Part shown: positions 43,496 through 51,218 of the stretch, one piece after another
Layout of the letters: each line of letters starts with the position of its first letter
Position numbering within the stretch: the first letter of the stretch is position 1
Source: SIG603 sp964370635
GTDB lineage: Bacteria; Bacillota; Clostridia; Oscillospirales; Acutalibacteraceae
NCBI GenBank assembly: GCA_964370635.1
Contig: CAYJJU010000002.1
Coordinates: 1 to 64,000 of the forward strand
Length of the DNA: 64,000 nt
Reading direction: 5' to 3'
Made by a program: the position numbers and the translations under genes
Notes under the pieces: model-generated
Told to the model about the DNA's origin: nothing
The model's database searches: none
The model's input: only the letters and a program-made list of their open reading frames with translations

Positions 43496-44268
43496 ACGAC
43501 GTAGTACAGCTTCAAATATGGCAATTTTCACTTGTATATACCCTGCTTATCATAGTCGCTGTGATAATGAAAGTTTGCAAGGTAAATCTTGTAAAGCAGC
43601 TGCTCATAGGAAACATACGAATGACGGTTCAACTAATTTTGGCAGGACTCATACTCACCTATATTTTTGAAAACCCCCATCCAATATTTACCGTCTTATA
43701 CATATGCGTAATGGTGGGCTTCTCGATTTACAGAGTTTTTTCACGGGTAAAAGGCTTAAATAGTCGCTTTAAACTTGCGGTTGCAATTGCACTGTCTTTT
43801 TCAGGGCTTTGCATGATAATATTTTTTGTCACTATCGTCGTGGGAGAAAGCGTATTTAATCCGCAGTACACAATACCTCTTGCAGGCATGATACTCGGAA
43901 ACAGCATAACGGGCGTGACCCTTGGCTTAAATAGCTTTAAAAAGTCCGTCGAGACGGGACACGCAAGGATAAATGCTTTACAGTGCATAGGCGCAAAACC
44001 CTCACAAATTCTTTTTCCCTTTGTGAGAGAAGCGCTTGAAACCGCAATGCTTCCCACCTTAAACAGCATAGTTGGCATGGGAATAGTGTCGCTGCCCGGC
44101 ATGATGACGGGCCAGATTTTATCGGGAACACTGCCAATGACCGCAATTTTATATCAAATTGCTATAATGGTAACGATTTGCACGGTCGTATGTCTTGCTT
44201 GTTTTGGCTCACTTTATTTTGGATACAAGACCCTTTACGATAAAACAGAGCAAATCGTTAAATTTTAA
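43492..44268 (+). CDS. fetB: Iron export ABC transporter permease (FetB, UPF0014)
   Basis: A 258-residue membrane protein with about seven helices. UPF0014 hallmarks are present: PLAGMILGNSITGVTLGLN, the cytoplasmic RINALQCIGAKPSQILFPFV, MLPTLNSIVGMGIVSLPGMM and MTGQILSG. It forms the membrane component of the FetAB iron exporter. The start is GTG, overlapping the fetA stop as GTGA, with GGGGG 7 bases upstream. Its 3' end overlaps the 3' end of the convergent DUF815 gene by 4 bases and no terminator separates them. Confidence 0.92.
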   Translation: MNDVVQLQIWQFSLVYTLLIIVAVIMKVCKVNLVKQLLIGNIRMTVQLILAGLILTYIFENPHPIFTVLYICVMVGFSIYRVFSRVKGLNSRFKLAVAIALSFSGLCMIIFFVTIVVGESVFNPQYTIPLAGMILGNSITGVTLGLNSFKKSVETGHARINALQCIGAKPSQILFPFVREALETAMLPTLNSIVGMGIVSLPGMMTGQILSGTLPMTAILYQIAIMVTICTVVCLACFGSLYFGYKTLYDKTEQIVKF

Positions 44269-45449
44269 AGCGTATCCGCCATTAAAGAGCTTATAAAATG
44301 CTTGGCAGTCCTTGGGCTTCGTCCGCCGTTTCGCACCTCAAAGGTCATCGCCATTTTGTGGAGTTTTTCACGCTCTATATCAATCTCAAATTTATCCGCA
44401 TAAAAGTCGACTATTTGTAAATAATCGTCCTTATTTGGCGCGTTAAATGTCACGGTAAGGCCAAACCTTGCAGAAAGGCTGAGTGTTTCTTGTAGCGTGT
44501 CTCTCAAATGGATGTCGTCGCCTTCACGCTCACTCATCAGCTCTTTTACAAGGTGGCGCCTGTTACTTGTTGCATAAATTATACAGTTTTTAGAGGGCAC
44601 AACAACACTGCCCTCTAAAATTGCCTTTAGGGTAGAAAAATTTTTATCCTCGGGTGCAAAACTTAAATCATCTATGAATAAAATAAATTTTAACGGATTT
44701 TCGGCGAGTTCATCGAGTAGTTTTGGCAAATGCACAATACTGCTCTTTTTTATTTCTATAAGCCTAAGTCCCATATGAGAAAATTCATTTAAAACCGCTT
44801 TTACGGTAGAGCTCTTGCCCGTTCCGGCGTCTCCGTATAAAAATGCATTATTGGCGCTCTTACCCTTTAAAAAACTTTCGGTGTTTTTCACGACTTTATC
44901 CCTTGCATATTCATAGCCTTTGAGCGAGGCAAGGCTTTGAGCGTCAGGATTTTTTATGGCTTCAAGTCCGTTTGAATCAAACATGAATGCCTTGTATTTT
45001 GTAAAAACCCCATAACCCTCGACCGCCACTTTTAAAAGTTTTTCTTCATAAATTTTAACAAAATCCGCCTCATAACTCTTAAATAATGGCAGTTTTATCG
45101 CAAATTCACCTGTAATGTCACTTGCCTTTACAGCGCTTACTTCCGCAAGAAATTGCAAATCGATTTTTACCGCTTCATCAAAAGTTTTGCTAAGTGTTTT
45201 ACCACTGCCTTTTGATTTTATATAAAAGTTATCGTCCTCTAAAACACAATTTAAAATATAATCTGTAATGCAGTCACACTCTTTAAATAGCATGGCAACA
45301 AATTTTGAATATGCCACGTATAAATTTTCATTATCATCAATTTCATAAGCTCTCAAAAGCTCGCTAAATGCCGAAATAATCGGCCTATCAAGTAAATTTC
45401 TAAACACTGTAAGCGCATTAAGCTTTACACACAAATTTCTATCTCGCAT
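44265..45449 (-). CDS. DUF815 family AAA ATPase
   Basis: A 394-residue protein. The N-terminal 190 residues are specific to the family; the C-terminal AAA module has Walker A LYGDAGTGKSSTVKAVL, Walker B KFILFIDDLSFAPED, a sensor IIYATSNRRHLVKE followed by the conserved LQETLSLSARFGLTVTF, and a C-terminal lid (RNGGRSPRTAKHFISSL). DUF815 proteins are widespread in Firmicutes and proteobacteria; their role is not established, perhaps as a remodelling ATPase. AGGAG precedes the ATG. It is monocistronic and convergent with fetB. Confidence 0.9.
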   Translation of the reverse strand: MRDRNLCVKLNALTVFRNLLDRPIISAFSELLRAYEIDDNENLYVAYSKFVAMLFKECDCITDYILNCVLEDDNFYIKSKGSGKTLSKTFDEAVKIDLQFLAEVSAVKASDITGEFAIKLPLFKSYEADFVKIYEEKLLKVAVEGYGVFTKYKAFMFDSNGLEAIKNPDAQSLASLKGYEYARDKVVKNTESFLKGKSANNAFLYGDAGTGKSSTVKAVLNEFSHMGLRLIEIKKSSIVHLPKLLDELAENPLKFILFIDDLSFAPEDKNFSTLKAILEGSVVVPSKNCIIYATSNRRHLVKELMSEREGDDIHLRDTLQETLSLSARFGLTVTFNAPNKDDYLQIVDFYADKFEIDIEREKLHKMAMTFEVRNGGRSPRTAKHFISSLMADTL

Positions 45450-45520
45450 CTTCTTCTCCTATGATAAATTAGTTTTTAACATTTTAGCATATAATTATAA
45501 TACACGCAATAATAATGCTA

Positions 45521-45551
45521 AAAAGACTGTAATGAAAAAATCATTACAGTC
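45521..45551 (-). terminator. Intrinsic terminator after the small HTH gene
   Basis: GACTGTAATGA pairs perfectly with TCATTACAGTC; TTTTT follows on the minus strand. Confidence 0.88.
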
Positions 45552-45568
45552 CCGAATTTCAACAGTAT

Positions 45569-45775
45569 TTACTTTTCATCTTCTTCATAACTTGCTATGT
45601 CAGAAAGTTCACACTGCAAAATTTTGCATAATTTGTTTAGTGTAGATGTATTTACATTTTCATTTTTTCTGAGTTTTGAAATTGTTTTACTGTTAAATCC
45701 ATAATCTTCCCGAAGTCTATAGGTCGAAACACTCTTCTCGTTCATTGTAATCCATAATTTATCGAAAGTAATCAT
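45569..45775 (-). CDS. Small Cro/CI-type helix-turn-helix regulator
   Basis: A 68-residue DNA-binding protein made of one HTH domain (residues about 6-60): YRLREDYGFNSKTISKLRKN holds the two core helices and LNKLCKILQCELSDI is the closing part of the HTH_26/XRE fold. AGAGGAGA precedes the ATG. It is divergent from the frameshifted gene at 45867. The intergenic promoter of that gene has its -10 box inside the near-palindrome GGACTATATAATAGCC, and a similar half-site pair GGCGATAGTATCC lies downstream, so it probably represses that promoter. Confidence 0.87.
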   Translation of the reverse strand: MITFDKLWITMNEKSVSTYRLREDYGFNSKTISKLRKNENVNTSTLNKLCKILQCELSDIASYEEDEK

Positions 45776-45790
45776 AATTAATCTCCTCTC

Positions 45791-45819
45791 TTGACTTTTA
45801 CTATTATGGACTATATAAT
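45791..45819 (+). promoter_or_regulatory. Sigma-A promoter with overlapping operator-like palindrome
   Basis: TTGACT (45791-45796), 17-base spacer, consensus TATAAT (45814-45819). The -10 box is in the centre of GGACTATATAATAGCC (45809-45824), a likely site for the adjacent HTH protein. Confidence 0.75.
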
Positions 45820-45866
45820 AGCCATATATAAGTAGGCGATAGTATCCATATTAAGGAGATGAGATT

Positions 45867-46143
45867 TTGGAAATACAACTTGCACTTAAAGAGAGTTTTA
45901 ATGCTATAAAAGAAATGTTAGACGAAAAAGAGCTTTCAGACTTTAGGCGGTGTAACTATTCAAAGCTTTATATCTATCATTTTGGGCTAGGAACTTGGCT
46001 TAGGAATAGTATATTGAGAAAAGATAGCTTGTTATATAATTTTTTTTACAAGTGTGGGCATACATGATATGGACGACATGTCATTATTATTCATTCAACT
46101 TTTCTATATTCATCTTAATTATACCGAAATCCACAAAAGCTAG
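45867..46143 (+). pseudogene. Short protein gene split by a frameshift at a T8 tract (DUF6794-like)
   Basis: A TTG start with AAGGAG 9 bases upstream opens a 66-codon frame (IQLALKESFNAIKEMLDEKE ... LGTWLRNSILRKDSLLYNFF) that stops at 46067. In the next frame the reading continues without interruption as SVGIHDMDDMSLLFIQLFYI and ends at the TAG at 46141-46143. The frames join at a run of eight T at 46041-46048: one T fewer would restore a protein of about 91 residues. The composite resembles a family of short proteins with W-(I/L)RN and GIxxxDDMS motifs that I believe is DUF6794; its function is unknown. It could be a decayed gene, a sequencing error or a slippage-controlled gene. It has a strong promoter and a facing HTH regulator. 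Confidence 0.7.
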
Positions 46144-46237
46144 TGGTAATATTGGCAATACAATAGCATTACTTCACCTATTCGAGCACATACAAACCCC
46201 TAAAATAAAAAAATTTTGTGAATTTTCTAACAAAGGC

Positions 46238-46266
46238 TTGTATTATTTTCCAAAATGCTTTAAAAT
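46238..46266 (+). promoter_or_regulatory. Promoter of the GAPDH gene
   Basis: TTGTAT (46238-46243), 17-base spacer, TAAAAT (46261-46266), 48 bases before the ATG at 46314. Confidence 0.65.
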
Positions 46267-46313
46267 ATAGAAGTATTAAAAATACTACAATTTATTTTTG
46301 GAGGTTAAGTTTT

Positions 46314-47324
46314 ATGTCAGTAAAAGTTGCTATTAATGGTTTTGGCCGTATCGGTCGTTTAGCATTCAGACAAATGTTTGGTGCAGAGGGTTATGAAATT
46401 GTTGCTATTAACGATTTAACAAGCCCAAAAATGCTTGCTCATCTTCTAAAGTATGACACAGCTCAAGGCAGATACGACGGTCACACAGTTGAGGCAGGGG
46501 AAGCTTCAATCACAGTTGACGGTAAAGAAATTAAAATCTATGCAGAGAGAGATGCTAAAAATCTTCCTTGGGGAGAAATTGGTGTTGATGTTGTTCTAGA
46601 GTGCACAGGTTTCTACGTATCAAAAGACAAATCACAAGCTCACATCGATGCAGGTGCTAAAAAAGTTGTTATTTCTGCTCCAGCAGGTAACGACCTACCT
46701 ACAGTTGTTTTCGGCGTTAATGACGAAGTTATCACAGCTGAGGATAAAATTATCTCTGCTGCTTCTTGCACAACAAACTGCCTAGCTCCTATGGCTAAGG
46801 CTCTTAATGATTACGCTCCTATCCAAAGCGGTATCATGTCAACAATCCACGCATACACAGGCGACCAAATGACTCTTGACGGCCCTCACCCAAAAGGTGA
46901 CTTAAGAAGAGCAAGAGCTGGTGCTGCTAATATCGTGCCTAACTCAACAGGCGCTGCTAAAGCTATCGGACTTGTTATCCCAGAGCTTAACGGCAAACTT
47001 GTAGGTTCTGCACAACGTGTTCCTGTTCCAACAGGTTCAACAACTATCTTAGTATCAGTTGTTAAAGGCACAGACGTAACAGTAGACGGAATCAATGCAG
47101 CTATGAAAGCAGCATCTTCTGACTCTTTCGGTTACACAGAAGAAGAGCTAGTATCATCTGATATCGTTGGTATCACATACGGCTCACTATTTGATGCAAC
47201 TCAAACAATGGTTACAAAAATCGGCGACGATTTATATCAAGTTCAAACTGTTTCTTGGTATGACAATGAAAATTCATATACAAGCCAAATGGTTAAAACA
47301 ATTAAATTGTTTGCTGCAAAATAA
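46314..47324 (+). CDS. gap: Glyceraldehyde-3-phosphate dehydrogenase
   Basis: The start at 46314 has GGAGG 9 bases upstream; the longer frame to 46218 covers the promoter. The 336-residue enzyme oxidises glyceraldehyde-3-phosphate to 1,3-bisphosphoglycerate with NAD in glycolysis. Sequence marks are VAINGFGRIGRLAFRQM (Rossmann), the catalytic SAASCTTNCLAPMAKALN with the active-site cysteine, and TGAAKAIGLVIPELNGKL. The codon use is visibly more biased (for example GCT, ACA and GGT runs) than in neighbouring genes, as expected for a highly expressed protein. It has its own promoter and terminator and is not in a glycolytic operon here. Confidence 0.97.
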   Translation: MSVKVAINGFGRIGRLAFRQMFGAEGYEIVAINDLTSPKMLAHLLKYDTAQGRYDGHTVEAGEASITVDGKEIKIYAERDAKNLPWGEIGVDVVLECTGFYVSKDKSQAHIDAGAKKVVISAPAGNDLPTVVFGVNDEVITAEDKIISAASCTTNCLAPMAKALNDYAPIQSGIMSTIHAYTGDQMTLDGPHPKGDLRRARAGAANIVPNSTGAAKAIGLVIPELNGKLVGSAQRVPVPTGSTTILVSVVKGTDVTVDGINAAMKAASSDSFGYTEEELVSSDIVGITYGSLFDATQTMVTKIGDDLYQVQTVSWYDNENSYTSQMVKTIKLFAAK

Positions 47325-47338
47325 TTTGTGCTATTAAG

Positions 47339-47363
47339 GGACAGGCTCTTTGCCTGTCCTTTT
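47339..47363 (+). terminator. Intrinsic terminator after the GAPDH gene
   Basis: GGACAGGC-TCTTT-GCCTGTCC with TTTT after it, 15 bases past the stop codon. Confidence 0.9.
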
Positions 47364-47408
47364 CACAAATTCACTAAGGCCAATCGCCTTATTAAGGGGG
47401 AAATATCC

Positions 47409-48434
47409 ATGTTAAAACAAGTTATGACAAAACCCGGCATTATAGAATTTTGTGAAGTCGATATGCCTAAAATCAAAGACGACGAAGTACTTGTAAAAAT
47501 TATGCGCATCGGCATATGCGGATCTGACTTACACGTATACCACGGAGAGCACCCATTTACAAGCTATCCTGTAACACAGGGGCATGAGGTATCTGGGCTC
47601 ATTGTCGAGCTTGGAGGAAGAGTGAAAGGGCTCACTTTAGGCCAAAGGGTCACAATTGAACCGCAAGTTACTTGTGGCACTTGTTACCTTTGCAGAGGCG
47701 GCAGATATAACCTTTGCGAAAACCTAAAAGTAATGGGCTTTCAAACCACAGGCACAGCATCAGAATATTTTGCAGTCCACGTTTCAAAAATCACACCACT
47801 ACCGGATAATATGAGTTTTGACGAGGGCGCAATGATAGAGCCTCTAGCAGTGGCGGTGCATGCGGCACAGCGCTATGAGGATTTAGAGGACTCTGCTGTA
47901 GTAGTTTTGGGAGCAGGGCCTATAGGCATACTTACAGCTCAGGCCTGCAAGGCACTGGGTGCCGACAAGGTTATGATTACAGACATATCAAACAAACGCC
48001 TCGAAATTGCCAAAAACTGTGGGGATTTTATAACCGTAAACACAAAAACCACAGAATTATCGACGGCAATCGATAAGCATTTTGGTGTAGATAAGGCAGA
48101 TGTAATTTTTGACTGCGCAGGAAACGACATCACCATAAACGAAGCAATAAACTGTGCAAGAAAAGGCAGTACCATAGTACTCATTGCAGTTTTTGCTAAA
48201 ATGGCAAATGTAAATTTGGCGGTTTTAAACGACAAACAATTGGTGCTTGACACTTCTATGATGTATAAACACGGCGATTACCTAACAGCAATTGAACTTG
48301 TGCAAAATAAAGAGGTAAATCTACGACCTCTTATGAGCAAGCACTTCCCCTTTAGAGAATTTTTAGATGCATATAAATACATCGAAGAAAATAAGGAAGA
48401 CACAATGAAAGTATTCATTGATGTCGACTGTTAA
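47409..48434 (+). CDS. Zinc-dependent alcohol dehydrogenase (MDR family, sorbitol/threonine dehydrogenase-like)
   Basis: The start at 47409 follows GGGGGG by 7 bases, giving 341 residues. The catalytic zinc site is visible in ICGSDLHVYHGE and TQGHEVSG (Cys, His and Glu), and the structural zinc site in the four cysteines of CGTCYLCRGGRYNLCENL. The NAD-binding fold has VVLGAGPIGILTAQACKALG followed by ITDISNKRLE. It oxidises a polyol, sugar acid or amino-acid alcohol; the closest groups are sorbitol, threonine and L-gulonate-type dehydrogenases and I cannot pick one. It sits between two terminators, so it is monocistronic. Confidence 0.9.
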   Translation: MLKQVMTKPGIIEFCEVDMPKIKDDEVLVKIMRIGICGSDLHVYHGEHPFTSYPVTQGHEVSGLIVELGGRVKGLTLGQRVTIEPQVTCGTCYLCRGGRYNLCENLKVMGFQTTGTASEYFAVHVSKITPLPDNMSFDEGAMIEPLAVAVHAAQRYEDLEDSAVVVLGAGPIGILTAQACKALGADKVMITDISNKRLEIAKNCGDFITVNTKTTELSTAIDKHFGVDKADVIFDCAGNDITINEAINCARKGSTIVLIAVFAKMANVNLAVLNDKQLVLDTSMMYKHGDYLTAIELVQNKEVNLRPLMSKHFPFREFLDAYKYIEENKEDTMKVFIDVDC

Positions 48435-48441
48435 ATTATCA

Positions 48442-48477
48442 AAAAACTAGAGCGCTAATTTAGCCGCTCTAGTTTTT
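48442..48477 (+). terminator. Intrinsic terminator after the alcohol dehydrogenase gene
   Basis: AAAAACTAGAGCG pairs with CGCTCTAGTTTTT, with a short inner GCTAA/TTAGC stem; the T run is part of the 3' arm. Confidence 0.85.
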
Positions 48478-48502
48478 ATATTTTAAGAAAGAGGTATATC
48501 TT

Positions 48503-49453
48503 ATGAAAAACATTTTAATTCTAGGTGGCACGTATTTTATTGGAAAGGCGGTTGTTAGCAAATTTTTAGAAAAATCCTACACCATCACCCTCTTAAACAG
48601 GGGAAGCAAGAAAGAGGATTTACCGGGTGTTAAAACTTTAATCGCCGACAGAGACAGTCAAGACGGCATGAAAGACGCCCTAAATGGCAAAAGCTTTGAC
48701 TATATCGTCGATATATCAGGGCTTAACAAAAACCATACCGAAAATTTACTAAAAAGCATAGACACAACTGCACTTAAACAAATAGTTTTTATAAGTTCAA
48801 GTTCCGTTTACGACATAGAAAATTTGCAGGCACCGCTTAAAGAGGAGTATCCGCTTTCAAAAAATATACATTGGGGAAAGTATGGAGAAGATAAAATTAT
48901 AGCCGAAAAAGCCTATCTTGACTGGAGTAAAACAAGTGCTGTTCCCGTGTCAATCTTAAGGCCTCCTTATGTGTATGGCGAAAATAACTACGCAAGGCGA
49001 GAATCGTTTATTTTTAACCATATAGAAAATAATAGGACGGTAATAATACCCGATAGTGACAATAAAATTCAGTTTATATCAGCAAACGATTTAGCTCAAA
49101 TTGTGGTGGCTTTAATAGAAAAAGACGACATTAAAACCGATGTCTATAATGTTGGAAATAAAGAGGCAATAAGCTTTTCAGACTGGGTAAAACTATGTGC
49201 AAAGGCGACAGGAAAAACTGTTAAGACTGTGTATTACCCTGCAAAAGGAAAGTACCAACCAAGAGAATATTTCCCATTCCACGACTACGACAATGTCTTA
49301 GACGTGACAAAAATAAATAAAATTCACAAAGAGGAAAGCGATATGCTAAGCAAGTTAAGGCTTTGCTATAAATGGTATATAGAAAATAAAAACGCCATAG
49401 AATTTTCCGAGCAAGTTACAAAAACCGAGGACGATATTTTGAGCAAAAAATAA
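48503..49453 (+). CDS. NAD-dependent epimerase/dehydratase family protein
   Basis: A 316-residue extended short-chain dehydrogenase. N-terminal LILGGTYFIGKAVVSKFLEK is the Rossmann glycine motif, LLNRGSKK the cofactor-choice region. SSSSVYDIE and SILRPPYVYGENNYARRESF are the active-site and substrate segments, although the usual YxxxK reads YGEDK here (WGKYGEDKIIAEK). The GGTxFIG start and FISANDLAQIVVALIE segment resemble the NAD-dependent epimerases related to chloroplast CSP41/mRNA-binding proteins. The substrate is unknown. AAGAGGT precedes the ATG. It is followed after 64 bases by the OsmC-like gene with its own ribosome site, possibly in the same transcript. Confidence 0.85.
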   Translation: MKNILILGGTYFIGKAVVSKFLEKSYTITLLNRGSKKEDLPGVKTLIADRDSQDGMKDALNGKSFDYIVDISGLNKNHTENLLKSIDTTALKQIVFISSSSVYDIENLQAPLKEEYPLSKNIHWGKYGEDKIIAEKAYLDWSKTSAVPVSILRPPYVYGENNYARRESFIFNHIENNRTVIIPDSDNKIQFISANDLAQIVVALIEKDDIKTDVYNVGNKEAISFSDWVKLCAKATGKTVKTVYYPAKGKYQPREYFPFHDYDNVLDVTKINKIHKEESDMLSKLRLCYKWYIENKNAIEFSEQVTKTEDDILSKK

Positions 49454-49517
49454 TTTGCCTTTTAACCATTTTTCATGCTATAATGTCTTAAATTTAATAA
49501 GTAAAAGGAGCAGGAAA

Positions 49518-49910
49518 ATGGTAGTATCACGAGCAAAAGATAATAAATACACAACGGAAATCACTATAGGCGAAAACTCACAAATTCGCCCAGTCTACTG
49601 CGGACAACCTATGGAGGCAGGCGGTTTGGGCACAGACTTTAGGCCTAATCAGCTAGTCCTTGCAGGATATGTGTCTTGCCTTAGCGTAAATGTAAGGCAT
49701 GCATTAATGCAAGACAATGTGGAATTCGAGGACGTTATAATATCTGCCGATATGAATAACGACGAAGAAGGCATAAGCAAAATTTACACTAAAATTGAAA
49801 TCGTTGCAGATTTAAGCGACGAGATAAAGCAAAATTATATTGAAAAGGCAAAAAACTGCTACGTTAAACAAATTTTATGTAACGAAAAACAGTTTTTTGA
49901 AATGAAGTAA
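49518..49910 (+). CDS. OsmC/Ohr family protein
   Basis: The start at 49518 has AAAAGGAG 7 bases upstream, giving 130 residues; the longer frame lacks a ribosome site. It matches the OsmC-like fold: FRPNQLVLAGYVSCLSVNVR contains the conserved first cysteine in the family's central helix, and the late KAKNCYVKQILCNEK carries the second cysteine region. OsmC/Ohr proteins reduce organic peroxides with their two cysteines, though this small YhfA-like branch is poorly characterised. It is followed by a strong terminator. Confidence 0.85.
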   Translation: MVVSRAKDNKYTTEITIGENSQIRPVYCGQPMEAGGLGTDFRPNQLVLAGYVSCLSVNVRHALMQDNVEFEDVIISADMNNDEEGISKIYTKIEIVADLSDEIKQNYIEKAKNCYVKQILCNEKQFFEMK

Positions 49911-49923
49911 TATATAGATCATT

Positions 49924-49947
49924 AAAAAAGCCCCTCGGGGCTTTTTT
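49924..49947. terminator. Intrinsic terminator, copy 1
   Basis: AAAAAAGCCCCTCGGGGCTTTTTT serves the OsmC-like gene. The same sequence recurs at 50148-50171. Confidence 0.93.
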
Positions 49948-50147
49948 CAGCGTATGCAAAAAAGTCCTACTTTTTTGCACACGCTGCCGGACTGTCCAAA
50001 AATCTGCAAGACAAGGAACAAATACTTACAAATGACCGAGTAATACGAGGGTATATGAGGGAAATTTGCAAGTGTCTGTGACGCAGGAAGCGAAAAAACG
50101 AGCCAAGCTGGCTCGTTTTTTGCGTTTGCGGGTTTTTCGACAGTCTG
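49948..50147. repeat. Structured element lying between two identical terminators
   Basis: It begins with a long hairpin (49948-49986): CAGCGTATGCAAAAAAGT against ACTTTTTTGCACACGCTG, 17 of 18 pairs. Next, GGACTGTCCAAAAA near 49989 and TTTTTCGACAGTCT near 50133-50146 form inverted ends of a unit of about 160 bases with the words CAAGACAAGGAACAAATACT and TGACGCAGGAAGCG. I see no coding frame. The ACTGTC ends resemble those of the element at 38445-38710. Confidence 0.5.
50093..50121. terminator. Terminator-like hairpin inside the structured element
   Basis: AAAAAACGAGCCA-AGC-TGGCTCGTTTTTT is perfectly self-complementary with T runs on both strands. Confidence 0.75.
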
Positions 50148-50171
50148 AAAAAAGCCCCTCGGGGCTTTTTT
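50148..50171 (-). terminator. Intrinsic terminator, copy 2
   Basis: AAAAAAGCCCCTCGGGGCTTTTTT, identical to 49924-49947. It touches the stop codon of the Gfo/Idh/MocA gene, which it terminates on the minus strand. Confidence 0.92.
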
Positions 50172-51196
50172 TAATATTTCACTTCAACCGGCATTCTTTT
50201 TTCGGCCGATTCCATAATTGAGAGGAGGCAAAGGCTTGTGTTTGCCGCATCTTTTAGGCTTACGTGGAAATCATCGCCCGACAGTATGCAGTCCACAAAT
50301 GACTTTATGCTCTCAAAAGCGAAACCTTTTGGTTTTCCAAAAACAGAATGTTGTACCAATATATCCGGCACCTTTACCGTGGTGTCGGTAAATTTTTGTA
50401 CTAAATTATGGTGGCTGGGGTCTATCGCCATCATTCCCTTTGTTCCCAAAATATTGCACTTCATGTCGTTTACACAGGGGTTGGCGTTTGGCGTTATCCA
50501 GCCGTTTTCCATCTGTGCTATTCCACCTTTTTTAAACTCTAAAGTAGTGAGGTACTCATCGACCGTATCTACCCCCATGCCTTTTAAAACGCCACTTCTA
50601 CTAACCGAATAAACCCGTACCACCTCGTCATCAAAAAGCCAGCGCAGGGTGTCTAGGCTGTGGCTTCCCAAAAACCATAAAATTGAGGATTTTGCAGCCC
50701 ATGGAAGCAAATCTGTCGCCACCCATTTTATGTCGTTTAGCCTAAAATATCCGCTGTAAACCTCGCCTAGTTCTCCGTTTTTTATGCTCTGATACGCCTC
50801 ATTAAACGGTGGATTCCAGCGGTTGTGCAAATCTACCATCACACGGACATTGTTTTTTTCAAACGCCTCGCACATCATGAAAACGTCGTCACGAGTGGTG
50901 GCAAGCGGTTTTTCTATTAAAATATCTTTTTTGGCATTTGCCGCCTTTATGGAAAGCTCGGCATGCGCAAAGTCGGGTGTCACCACGGCTACTGCATCAC
51001 AGCCCGAGTTTTTTAGCATGTCGTCATAATCCTTATACGCCACAATTCCAAGCTTTGCCCCCATTTTCTCTGCCTTTTCGCTGTTTTGGTCGTAGACGCC
51101 TACAACCTGGGCAAAAGGGTGATCCATATAAATTTTCGCATGATTTTCACCCCAAGTTCCGCCACCTACAATGGCAATTTTTAGTTTAGTGTTCAT
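50171..51196 (-). CDS. Gfo/Idh/MocA family oxidoreductase
   Basis: A 341-residue NAD(P)-dependent oxidoreductase of sugars or inositols. The N-terminal Rossmann motif is AIVGGGTWGENHAKIYMDHP, the family's EKPLATT motif (catalytic lysine) is present, and MVDLHNRWNPPFNEAYQSIK plus WFLGSHSLDTLRWL belong to the C-terminal domain. It starts 22 bases after the stop of the solute-binding gene at 51219, with AAGGAGG upstream, and so is probably the last gene of that transcript. This suggests that the ligands of the binding-protein array are sugars or polyols. A strong terminator follows directly. Confidence 0.92.
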   Translation of the reverse strand: MNTKLKIAIVGGGTWGENHAKIYMDHPFAQVVGVYDQNSEKAEKMGAKLGIVAYKDYDDMLKNSGCDAVAVVTPDFAHAELSIKAANAKKDILIEKPLATTRDDVFMMCEAFEKNNVRVMVDLHNRWNPPFNEAYQSIKNGELGEVYSGYFRLNDIKWVATDLLPWAAKSSILWFLGSHSLDTLRWLFDDEVVRVYSVSRSGVLKGMGVDTVDEYLTTLEFKKGGIAQMENGWITPNANPCVNDMKCNILGTKGMMAIDPSHHNLVQKFTDTTVKVPDILVQHSVFGKPKGFAFESIKSFVDCILSGDDFHVSLKDAANTSLCLLSIMESAEKRMPVEVKY

Positions 51197-51218
51197 TTTT
51201 CTTCCTCCTTATAATTTT

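Noticed and set aside
46052..46270. 72-codon plus-strand frame before the GAPDH gene
   Set aside because: It is out of frame with the restored short protein, lacks a ribosome site and runs into the GAPDH promoter.
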